Below, piece by piece: positions 7,897 through 14,453 of a stretch of 35,862 nt of DNA. The number at the start of each line of letters is the position of its first letter. Position 1 is the stretch's first letter. The stretch spans positions 1 through 35,862 of the forward strand of contig JAQUEZ010000052.1 of NCBI GenBank assembly GCA_028684915.1, in the 5' to 3' direction. The position numbers and the translations under genes were made by a program. The DNA comes from Desulfobulbus sp. GTDB taxonomy: Bacteria > Desulfobacterota > Desulfobulbia > Desulfobulbales > Desulfobulbaceae. The notes below the pieces were generated by a model. The model did no database searches. It was not told the DNA's origin and saw only the letters and a list, made by a program, of their open reading frames with translations.

Positions 7897-8335
7897 ATTC
7901 TACGCAATCACTTCATCCGCAAATTCAATTCTAAAAAAAAATAGTACCACAAAGTAGAATAAAAATTCCTTGACAATTACCAAAAAACTATTGGTGCTCA
8001 AGGGATCGCGATTCTGTAAAAATTTGTAAACCATTAAAAAGTATGTCTTATCAGCTTGTTAAAGCCTATTTTTTCCTTGCGAAGAAAATGAAATCATCGC
8101 ATTTTAGAGACCGAAGTTGCGGCGTCATATCGGTCTTACCAATAAAGAATAATATTTACAATCTTGTTTCGTATTTATTTTGTTTTTTACAACTATGTAA
8201 AACTCTAGAAATTTGGATAATGAATATTGCTCAAATCTCCTAGAATTAGACTTTAACTAAAAAAATAAAAAATTAAACAGAAAACTCAAAAAAATGTGGC
8301 ATAAATTTGTAAATAAAATATGCTACTAAAAAACA

Positions 8336-8394
8336 CGGCAAGGAAACATGGCAAAAAATTCTGGCAAAAAATTCTGGCAAAAAAATCTGGCAAG
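8336..8394. repeat. 13-bp tandem repeats, family A (TGGCAAAAAATTC)
   Basis: Units of 13 bp start at 8336 (CGGCAAGGAAACA, divergent), 8349, 8362 and 8375, followed by a partial unit at 8388. The second and third are identical (TGGCAAAAAATTC). A-rich 13-mers are typical of DNA-unwinding elements, but they could also be protein-binding sites for partition or relaxosome proteins. Confidence 0.8.
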
Positions 8395-8425
8395 TCGGCG
8401 GTCGGGGTTGGCAGTACAAAACCAG

Positions 8426-8451
8426 CGGAGAAAAACATCGGAGAAAAATAC
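8426..8451. repeat. 13-bp tandem repeats, family B (CGGAGAAAAAYAY)
   Basis: Two adjacent units, CGGAGAAAAACAT (8426-8438) and CGGAGAAAAATAC (8439-8451), have the same 13-bp period as family A, which ends 32 bp before. Confidence 0.7.
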
Positions 8452-8547
8452 GTCTATGAGGTTGCGAGGATGCCGGTTGTTTGGTAGAAAATCCCAAGGA
8501 AACCGCCTACTCAACCAGAATCCTTAAAAAAAATTAGGAGCGATCTC

Positions 8548-8880
8548 ATGCCGGAACAATCCCCGCTGTATTTTGTCAGAGAAGATGCAAAAATTTCTAC
8601 ATTTAGATTGCCAGCTGATTTGAGTTACATAGCTACTTTGCCCCGTGGAGTTCTGCCGAAAGTTGTTTGTGCTTTAATCCGAAAGCATTTTGCGGATATA
8701 GCTCAATTTTCACAGCATGATTTGGAGTACAACAAAGGACAGCTCAATGCTGTTAAAGATCGTGCGTTAGAATTAGCGGATTACGAGGACAGTGAAATTA
8801 CTGCTTTTAAAAGAAGGAAGATTGAAGCAGCAATTGGTATTATTGATGGACGACTCGGAAAGGATAAAGAGAAAAAATAA
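8548..8880 (+). CDS. Hypothetical small protein
   Basis: This 110-residue soluble protein is not recognised. It is mixed alpha/beta at the start (YFVREDAKISTFRLPADLSYIATLP) and helical with a charged tail at the end (FKRRKIEAAIGIIDGRLGKDKEKK). The start is well supported: AGGAG lies 8 nt before the ATG. It stands alone between the 13-bp repeats and the secretion operon. Small basic proteins in this position on other plasmids are often relaxosome or copy-control factors, but nothing in the sequence decides this. Confidence 0.7.
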   Translation: MPEQSPLYFVREDAKISTFRLPADLSYIATLPRGVLPKVVCALIRKHFADIAQFSQHDLEYNKGQLNAVKDRALELADYEDSEITAFKRRKIEAAIGIIDGRLGKDKEKK

Positions 8881-8966
8881 ACATTCTTGATCACGCCTAA
8901 TGTCATTGCATTTGGCTTTTCTCTTACATTTTTGCTTTGAAGTCTGTCACACTCCCTGCCTCATAA

Positions 8967-9002
8967 TTGGTTGATCACACTTTCAATATTTGTTGCAACC
9001 AA
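8967..9002. repeat. Short inverted repeat TTGGTTG/CAACCAA
   Basis: Arms at 8967-8973 and 8996-9002 are separated by 22 nt. The octamer TTGATCAC occurs both here (8971) and at 8887. The interval 8881-9135 holds no gene; it contains this repeat and the stronger one at 9072-9111. Confidence 0.4.
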
Positions 9003-9071
9003 TCCGCTAAGTTCCACCGAAAATAATTTTTCGGTCTTCTCATATTCGTTCACAAAATAATTATTAAAAAT

Positions 9072-9111
9072 GAATAGTTGGTTTATCCATTAGGCTAAAC
9101 CAACTATTCAA
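9072..9111. repeat. Perfect 15-bp inverted repeat, possible terminator or operator
   Basis: TGAATAGTTGGTTTA (9072-9086) and its exact reverse complement (9097-9111) flank a 10-nt loop. Read on the minus strand the stem is followed by TTTTTAATAATTATTTT, which would suit a rho-independent terminator, although no minus-strand gene ends here. Read on the plus strand it lies 24 bp before the next start codon and could act as an operator or leader hairpin. An oriT-type repeat is a further option. Confidence 0.75.
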
Positions 9112-9135
9112 ATACATAATATCGCCTAATTTTCA

Positions 9136-9600
9136 GTGAAAATTGAAGAATTTGCTAAGCGTTGTCGTGTGCCTTTGAAGTCACTAAGGGCGTTGTTGAA
9201 ATCGAATTTGATTCACGACCCTCTGACCGAGGACGAGCGAAAAGGGTTGGCTTTTTTGTCAAAAACCTGGGCCAACAGGGATCTGATAAGAGCTCAACTG
9301 GCCACTTTTTCCAAAGCTCGCCGGAAGAGTTTGATGGAGACTGCAGACCTGAAAACGAAGTGGGAAATCTATGCTTTCAGTCGGTACAGAAACCTGGAGG
9401 CGGATGCGAAATTGCCTATCAAATTTCTCATCGAAGAGATCGAGGAAATCTATGGTTTCAAGCTCAATATTTTCCAGAAAAAACAGGTCTACAAAGTTCG
9501 GAGTAAGGTCTACCAGCTTCGCCGCCGGGAAAAATTATTCCTCGAAACATCTGAGAATACTGGCAATCAAATAAAACATGATCTGGCAGATGCAGAATAA
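9136..9600 (+). CDS. Hypothetical basic helical protein with an HTH-like N-terminus
   Basis: This 154-residue protein starts at GTG with no clear ribosome-binding site. The first ~25 residues (KIEEFAKRCRVPLKSLRALLKS) resemble the helix-turn-helix of MerR- or excisionase-like small regulators. The rest is basic and helical (KWEIYAFSRYRNLEADAKLPIKF, KKQVYKVRSKVYQLRRREK). It ends in a motif, ETSENTGNQIK, that recurs in degenerate form after the stop codon. It lies directly upstream of the transfer operon, so a regulatory role is plausible but unproven. Confidence 0.65.
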   Translation: MKIEEFAKRCRVPLKSLRALLKSNLIHDPLTEDERKGLAFLSKTWANRDLIRAQLATFSKARRKSLMETADLKTKWEIYAFSRYRNLEADAKLPIKFLIEEIEEIYGFKLNIFQKKQVYKVRSKVYQLRRREKLFLETSENTGNQIKHDLADAE

Positions 9601-9766
9601 CGACGGAATATCAATACAGATTGGAAAAAAACATCTGATAATCCCGGCAATCAAATTAAAGAGATTTGACGAAATTAAGAAATAATCGAAACATCAATAA
9701 GTTCGTCTTGGGAAAAGTGAAAAAATCATTAGGAAACATCTGATGATTCCGGCAAACAAATAAAAA
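9544..9766 (+). repeat. Degenerate in-frame repeats spanning the gene 3' end and the operon leader
   Basis: Copies of a ~32-bp element encoding (E/K)TS-x-x-x-G-(N/K)-QIK lie at 9545-9576, 9629-9660 and 9734-9765, with a partial copy at 9688-9695. Offsets are 84 and 105 bp, so all copies are in the reading frame of the preceding gene even though stop codons intervene from 9598 on. This suggests a decayed C-terminal repeat tail or repeated leader RNA element. The interval 9601-9808 must also contain the promoter of the transfer operon, which I could not pinpoint. Confidence 0.6.
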
Positions 9767-9808
9767 TAACGAAGTTATTTGATCTGTATCCTCGAAGGGG
9801 AAAACCTA

Positions 9809-10384
9809 ATGCCAAAAAAAACAATCAACCTTGGATTGCTGTTGCTCGGTTTAGCCATGGTGCAATCAGCTTCAGCGACGACCGAGATCCGGGAAGAGAG
9901 ATATCAGTACCACCAGGAAAAAATCATATTCAAGCCCGGCCGAAATTTCATCATTACGTCTGAGCAGCGGGCCGCAAACCATGCTCACGATATCACCACA
10001 ACGGAGGGCAGTCTCCCGCTGTTACCTGGGCAATTGAAGCCAAGGAATACAGCTCAATCTTCCACTGATGAATGTGCTCTGCCAGTGCCACATTTTGCCC
10101 TGGACAGCGCACTGATCACTTCGTCTGAAAAAGCCTCGTTGCTGAGGGGACTCCAGTCATGCCACATCGACAAAGTGTGGCCGGTGAACGTGACCGGTCA
10201 CACCTGCATACTCGGGACCGAGGCTCATAATTATCAATTATCCATGAGTCGTGCAGAGGCGGTGGCAACTTTGCTGCGTCAAAATGGGTACAAAATCGGA
10301 GAGGTGCGAGGAAAAGGATCGGAGGAACCGGTCGCAGAGAATTCTAATCTGGAATTGAATCGGAGAGTTGTAATTACGCAGTAA
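9809..10384 (+). CDS. Exported OmpA-family (peptidoglycan-binding) protein heading the T4SS operon
   Basis: This protein has 191 residues. The first ~24 (MPKKTINLGLLLLGLAMVQS then ASA) form a signal peptide. Residues ~105-190 carry an OmpA C-terminal-like domain: FALDSALITSSEKASLL, then NYQLSMSRAEAVATLLRQNG, then a closing LNRRVVI, the order found in peptidoglycan-binding OmpA/MotB domains. The start is ATG 9809, with AAGGGG 8 nt upstream; a TTG at 9779 lacks such a site. It precedes the pilin gene by about 70 bp. In the periplasm it probably links the secretion machine to the cell wall. OmpA-like members are not part of the classical F operon. Confidence 0.82.
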   Translation: MPKKTINLGLLLLGLAMVQSASATTEIREERYQYHQEKIIFKPGRNFIITSEQRAANHAHDITTTEGSLPLLPGQLKPRNTAQSSTDECALPVPHFALDSALITSSEKASLLRGLQSCHIDKVWPVNVTGHTCILGTEAHNYQLSMSRAEAVATLLRQNGYKIGEVRGKGSEEPVAENSNLELNRRVVITQ

Positions 10385-10452
10385 TTTGTTGTTTGAATAC
10401 TGTCGCGCATTGGGCGCGGCAAAAAAACAAATGGTCAACAGGAGGCCACATT

Positions 10453-10782
10453 ATGTCCAAGTTCACATTGAAATCTGTAAGCCGGAAATCTCCCATCAAA
10501 GCAGCTATCATGCTCATGGCACTTACAGTGTTTTTTGGCGGGACTGCTTTTGCAATGACTACCCCGGCTGCAACTTCTTTTGCATACGATATCTATAATA
10601 TCGGTGTAAATCAAATTCTGTTAGGTCCGATTGGCTTCGTTGCCGGTGTTGCATTCGTTATTCTTGCGGCAGTTCTGGCGTTGCGGAATATGTATGTACC
10701 GGCAGGTGGTATTGTCCTGGCTGCAGCCTTCATGCTGAACGCCGACACAGTTATCACCAGTATGGGTGCCATGATCATCTAA
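10453..10782 (+). CDS. traA: Conjugative pilin precursor, TraA-like
   Basis: This 109-residue prepilin has a long, basic signal peptide of about 34 residues, cleaved after AFA. The mature part of about 75 residues has two hydrophobic helices (QILLGPIGFVAGVAFVILAAVLAL and PAGGIVLAAAFMLNA) joined by a short polar turn, the architecture of F TraA and VirB2 pilins. ATG 10453 is chosen because AGGAGG lies 7 nt upstream; a frame extending to 10393 has no ribosome-binding site. It is followed directly by traL. The S26 peptidase gene downstream could process it. Confidence 0.85.
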   Translation: MSKFTLKSVSRKSPIKAAIMLMALTVFFGGTAFAMTTPAATSFAYDIYNIGVNQILLGPIGFVAGVAFVILAAVLALRNMYVPAGGIVLAAAFMLNADTVITSMGAMII

Positions 10783-10824
10783 TGGCATAAGGTAACCAAT
10801 AATCTTCAAAGGAGATCTAGTTAA

Positions 10825-11106
10825 ATGGCCAATTCATCTGAAAGAAATTTTCCTCAATATCTGTCAAAAAAGTTCACTGCAATATGGATGGAAACAGATG
10901 AATTGGTCATTGCTTTTATTCTTGTAGGTTTTTGCTTGGTAGGAAAATCTTGGATATGTTGGTTCGTATCTGGATTTTTGCTAATATTATATATCAAAAC
11001 AAAAAGGAAACAAACGAAAGGATTTTTTAAACATATATTATATCTTGCAGGTTTTATAACTTTAAAAGGGTATCCAGAATATTTTGAACAAGAATTCCAC
11101 GAGTGA
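10825..11106 (+). CDS. traL: Pilus assembly protein TraL
   Basis: This 93-residue inner-membrane protein has the size of F TraL (about 91). It has the family pattern of an N-terminal FPQYLSKKF motif, METDELVIAFIL leading into the first helix, a second hydrophobic helix (ICWFVSGFLLILYI), and a C-terminal GYPEYFEQEFHE corresponding to the F-type 'GYP' end. AGGAG precedes the start. It shares a 4-bp overlap with traE. It is the VirB3 counterpart in pilus assembly. Confidence 0.92.
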   Translation: MANSSERNFPQYLSKKFTAIWMETDELVIAFILVGFCLVGKSWICWFVSGFLLILYIKTKRKQTKGFFKHILYLAGFITLKGYPEYFEQEFHE

Positions 11107-11669
11107 GTAATCTTATGCTGCCAAAAATTTTCGTTAATAAAACTGCTAACATTTATGCAAAAAATAGATTCCTTTCTTTCGTGATAGTGATTCTTGTCCT
11201 TGGGTATTGCTGGAATTCAGTATTGCTAATGAGAGCTTTGCGGTATGAAAAAACAATACTTATTCCACCGCAAATGACCGGTACTATCGAATTTGTACAA
11301 GGAAAACCTACTGAAAACTATATAAATGAATTGACACGAAGAGTTACTTTGCTTGCAGCTAATTATTCGCCGGCAACTGTCAGGAAACAATTCGACGAAT
11401 TACTCGTCTACTATGCTCCAGAATCATTTCCTGATGCAAAAAAACAATTATACTCACTAGCTGGTCGTATTGAGGATTCCCAAGTTAGTTCAGTTTTTTA
11501 TATTGATCGTTATGAATATAAAAAAGATTCAGATACAATCACAATTTTTGGAACGAATCGAGTATTTACAGGGAGCACATTTGTTGAAAATAAATCTCTG
11601 GAATATATTTTAAAGTATCGTGTTCTTGATGGTAAATTTGAAATTTTAAGTTTTTCTGAAAAACAATAA
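11103..11669 (+). CDS. traE: Conjugative transfer protein TraE (VirB8-like)
   Basis: This 188-residue protein has one N-terminal membrane helix (FLSFVIVILVLGYCWNSVLLM) and a periplasmic domain of VirB8/NTF2-like fold, as in F TraE (188 residues). Recognisable family features are ILIPPQMTGTIEFV, the segment NYINELTRRVTLLAANYSP, and the closing LEYILKYRVLDGKFEI. It starts with GTG overlapping the traL stop (GTGA), a sign of translational coupling. It is an inner-membrane scaffold component of the channel. Confidence 0.92.
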   Translation: MSNLMLPKIFVNKTANIYAKNRFLSFVIVILVLGYCWNSVLLMRALRYEKTILIPPQMTGTIEFVQGKPTENYINELTRRVTLLAANYSPATVRKQFDELLVYYAPESFPDAKKQLYSLAGRIEDSQVSSVFYIDRYEYKKDSDTITIFGTNRVFTGSTFVENKSLEYILKYRVLDGKFEILSFSEKQ

Positions 11670-11687
11670 AATATCACGGAAAATAAC

Positions 11688-12494
11688 ATGAAAAAAAAAT
11701 CTCGTTTTGGAAGTATTGTTCTTTCTTGTCTCTGCGTGACAGCATTGTCTCCATGCTTATCTGCGGCAGAGGATGGAATACCTGCTGAAATTCCAACAAT
11801 GGTTAAATTTTCCAACAATTCAATTAACCGTATTCACTGTGGTGGTATTTTCAAAGATCTTATTGTTCCTGAAGACAAAGGTGTTCAGGGGAAATTCGCT
11901 GGTGACAGCGCCTATATCACCTTCCTTGGTGAAGTTCATGGCAACAAAACCGTATACCCAACAGAACCAGCTGAAATATATGCTGTTTGCAATGGAGCCA
12001 CATATACCATCATCGCGGCTCCAACACCTGGCATAAACGCAGTAACGGTCAGGCTGGCCAAGCCAAAATCAGATGAGGTAAAACAGAATATCGAGCACTA
12101 TCTCGATATGCCTCTCGAAAAGCAAGTATTACAGGTCATTCGAGAAGCATATAACGGCGACTATCCTTCCAGTTACCGAATAAGCTCGCAATCTGAAGAG
12201 CTAAATATCAGTAAAGATTTTGATGTTAATTTGAAGAATACTGTCGAGATCGACGGAGTTGGAATCAAGCTCAAAGAGTATAGTGTCCATGCCAAAAATA
12301 CTGTCGATATTGATGAAAAATCATTTTTAAACACCTTCGTAAGCCCCTCTATTCTTGCTATTGCTCTTGATAAGCATCAATTGAAATCCGGAGAAAATTC
12401 ACGTTTATTCGTAGTTGAAAAGAAATCCGGTACAGCTAACACCAATAGCGATTTTGGCTCAATGCCTGTCAACTTCAGAATGGACCTGAAATAA
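11688..12494 (+). CDS. traK: Secretin-like T4SS protein TraK (VirB9-like)
   Basis: This 268-residue protein has a signal peptide (MKKKSRFGSIVLSCLCVTALSP, cleaved near the Ala-Ala pair). The mature part matches TraK: VKFSNNSINRIHCGGIFKDLIVPEDKGVQGKF followed by the beta-rich TYTIIAAPTPGINAVTVRL and a C-terminal domain ending FVVEKKSG. With TraB and TraV it should form the outer-membrane core complex. The stop overlaps the traB start by one base (TAATG). Confidence 0.9.
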   Translation: MKKKSRFGSIVLSCLCVTALSPCLSAAEDGIPAEIPTMVKFSNNSINRIHCGGIFKDLIVPEDKGVQGKFAGDSAYITFLGEVHGNKTVYPTEPAEIYAVCNGATYTIIAAPTPGINAVTVRLAKPKSDEVKQNIEHYLDMPLEKQVLQVIREAYNGDYPSSYRISSQSEELNISKDFDVNLKNTVEIDGVGIKLKEYSVHAKNTVDIDEKSFLNTFVSPSILAIALDKHQLKSGENSRLFVVEKKSGTANTNSDFGSMPVNFRMDLK

Positions 12495-13921
12495 TGAGCA
12501 AATCAAAAAGTTTGTTAGAAATTTTGCAATTTAATAAGCTATCTCCAAATGGCAAAAAATACGCCGTATGGACTGTTATAGGCATAGTGATAGCAGTATT
12601 CATACTCTTTGCCTACAATGGGAGAAAACATAAACAGCTACCATCAAGTCCGATTGCAGTTCAACAGGCTGAAGGGCCTCGGCTCAATCCTGACCTGATG
12701 GATAAAACTGCTCTTGCGGAGCAACGCCGTCAAATGGAGCAGATGCAGAAAGACGCTATCCAACTAAAAAATGAACTTGGCACTCTTAAAACCCAGCTCG
12801 GTCTCCAAGAGGCAAAAACATCCAAAGATGATCAGGAAACTGTCAGTAAGACTCGGCCCGTGTCGCCTGATAGTAAGCCACTAACTCCAAAAGTACTGGA
12901 ATCAGATCCAGTATCACCAGAAAAACAACCCCAAGTTCCCCCAGCACAACCCCAGGCTGGCGCATCGCCAAATACATCCCCGAACGCTGACAATTTGCCC
13001 AATATTCCCACCGCAGACGACATAATCAATGGCTCAAAGATCTCAGTGCCGGTTGATTCACCGTATGGAAGGGACCTTGCCCGGCAACAACGAGGCGCGG
13101 AAAGGGGGCAACGTGGCGGTGGGGCCGGCAATGAAAATGAGCAATATCGTGGCGGCATCAGCATTTTGACCAACGAAAATGCTCCTACTCAACAACAGGA
13201 AGCTGAGGCTACGCGCAAAGTTTATCTCCCTCCTTCCTTCATGGAGGCCATGTTGCTCACCGGTTTTGACGCTTCCACATCCAACGATGGCAAAGGAGAA
13301 CCTGAGCCACTCTTGATGCGGATACAAACTCCCGCCTGGTTACCCAATGATATTAAGGCGAATCTTGCGGGCTGTTTCGTCATTGGCGAAGCTCGGGGCC
13401 GACTCGACAAGGAACGGGCCGATGTTCGAGCGGTGACTTTGGCCTGCTTGAACAAATCTGGTGATGCGGTGATCGACGAAGCAATTACCGGTTTTGTGAC
13501 GGACAGTGACGCCAAAGTCGGCATTTCGGGGCATGTGGTGTCAAAGATGGGCGCAGCTCTCGCGCGTACCTTCATGGCCGGGATGATGGAGGGGGCCGGC
13601 GACGCAGTTCGAGATTCAGCCACAACGACTTCCACATCAGCCTTTGGCACCACTTCAACAATCGATTCCTCCCAGGTTGGTAAAGCCGCGCTAGGTACAG
13701 GTCTGGCGGATACCGCCGACAAACTTTCAGATTTTTACTTGAATCTGGCTAAGCAATCTACCCCGGTGATCGAGGTCCAGGCTGAGAAACGCCTTACGGT
13801 AGTCATCTCAGAGGGGAAATGGCTGGAAGTTAAACCGCTCAAACATACTGAGCAGGTCGGCAACAATACACAACAACGTGGTCGAAAAACCGCCTCAAAC
13901 TCCGCTCAGAGGAAAAAATGA
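12494..13921 (+). CDS. traB: T4SS core protein TraB (VirB10-like)
   Basis: This protein has 475 residues. A membrane helix (KYAVWTVIGIVIAVFILFAY) is near residue 30. A coiled coil (LAEQRRQMEQMQKDAIQLKNELGTLKTQL), a Pro/Ser-rich periplasmic linker and a C-terminal VirB10-type beta-barrel domain of about 230 residues follow. The barrel contains VYLPPSFMEAMLLTGFDA, LAGCFVIGEARGRLDKERADVR and the closing LTVVISEGKWLEV. The membrane helix, linker and outer-membrane domain span the envelope, as in F TraB (475 residues, the same length). The stop overlaps the traV start by 4 bp. Confidence 0.93.
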   Translation: MSKSKSLLEILQFNKLSPNGKKYAVWTVIGIVIAVFILFAYNGRKHKQLPSSPIAVQQAEGPRLNPDLMDKTALAEQRRQMEQMQKDAIQLKNELGTLKTQLGLQEAKTSKDDQETVSKTRPVSPDSKPLTPKVLESDPVSPEKQPQVPPAQPQAGASPNTSPNADNLPNIPTADDIINGSKISVPVDSPYGRDLARQQRGAERGQRGGGAGNENEQYRGGISILTNENAPTQQQEAEATRKVYLPPSFMEAMLLTGFDASTSNDGKGEPEPLLMRIQTPAWLPNDIKANLAGCFVIGEARGRLDKERADVRAVTLACLNKSGDAVIDEAITGFVTDSDAKVGISGHVVSKMGAALARTFMAGMMEGAGDAVRDSATTTSTSAFGTTSTIDSSQVGKAALGTGLADTADKLSDFYLNLAKQSTPVIEVQAEKRLTVVISEGKWLEVKPLKHTEQVGNNTQQRGRKTASNSAQRKK

Positions 13922-14403
13922 TGAGATCGAACATTTCCCGCATATCGCTTCTCCTGGTTATTGGCACCTTATTGACGGCCCAAGGATGCACGAAGATAGT
14001 TAATCCCTATGACGATGAGTTCAACTGCAAGGCGGACCCCAAGGGTGGCAAATGTGTAAACACCCCTACAGCCTACCGTGATGCACGATATGGGACCTCT
14101 ACGGACGATACCGGCGCCTCCTCCAATTGTATCGATGGGAACTGCGATAAACCTGATGCCGCCAAACAGGATGGCGAAAAAACTGAGAGCACAAGCCCGG
14201 CCAAAGCACAGGCCCAAGACGTTCGCTATCGAGCATTGACCGATATGCTGTCTTCCCCAAAAGCACCGGTGCTTACCCCACCCACCATTCTTCGGGTGCT
14301 GATGATGCCATACAAAGGCGAGAATGGTGAGCTATACATGACAAGGTTTGCCTATGTTGAGGTTCTGCCTGCGGACTGGAGTTTGACAGACATCCACGAG
14401 TAA
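13918..14403 (+). CDS. traV: T4SS lipoprotein TraV (VirB7-like)
   Basis: This 161-residue lipoprotein has a signal ending in the lipobox LTAQ|GC, with Cys near residue 24. The next residues, VNPYDDEFNCKADPKGGKCVN, form the Cys-containing TraV signature. The middle is low-complexity and polar, and the C-terminus (ILRVLMMPYKGENGELYMTRFAYVEV) is typical of the family. Two adjacent ATGs (13918 and 13921) are possible starts; the first overlaps the traB stop. TraV should anchor the TraK/TraB ring in the outer membrane. Confidence 0.9.
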   Translation: MMRSNISRISLLLVIGTLLTAQGCTKIVNPYDDEFNCKADPKGGKCVNTPTAYRDARYGTSTDDTGASSNCIDGNCDKPDAAKQDGEKTESTSPAKAQAQDVRYRALTDMLSSPKAPVLTPPTILRVLMMPYKGENGELYMTRFAYVEVLPADWSLTDIHE

Positions 14404-14453
14404 ATTTTATCACAGAATAACAACTGAATATAAAAAATATTGAAGGTGCTTTG

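Larger units (their letters stand above)
7806..8547. other. Long non-coding region between divergent rep and the plus-strand genes
   Basis: About 740 bp of AT-rich DNA with no convincing gene. It contains the TAGGTA cluster, a 7-bp hairpin with a 15-nt loop (AGACCGA 8108-8114 with TCGGTCT 8130-8136), the 13-bp tandem repeats described separately, and the divergent promoters implied by gene orientation. A weak 66-codon frame at 8043-8243 lacks a ribosome-binding site. This is a plausible place for oriT or a second origin element, but no nick-site consensus was recognised. Confidence 0.6.

Noticed and set aside
8043..8243. 66-codon plus-strand frame
   Set aside because: No ribosome-binding site, phenylalanine/cysteine-rich AT-driven composition, and no recognisable pattern.
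8273..8514. Minus-strand frames over the 13-bp repeats
   Set aside because: The open frames follow from repeat periodicity (FLPEFFARIF-type peptides) and have no start signal.
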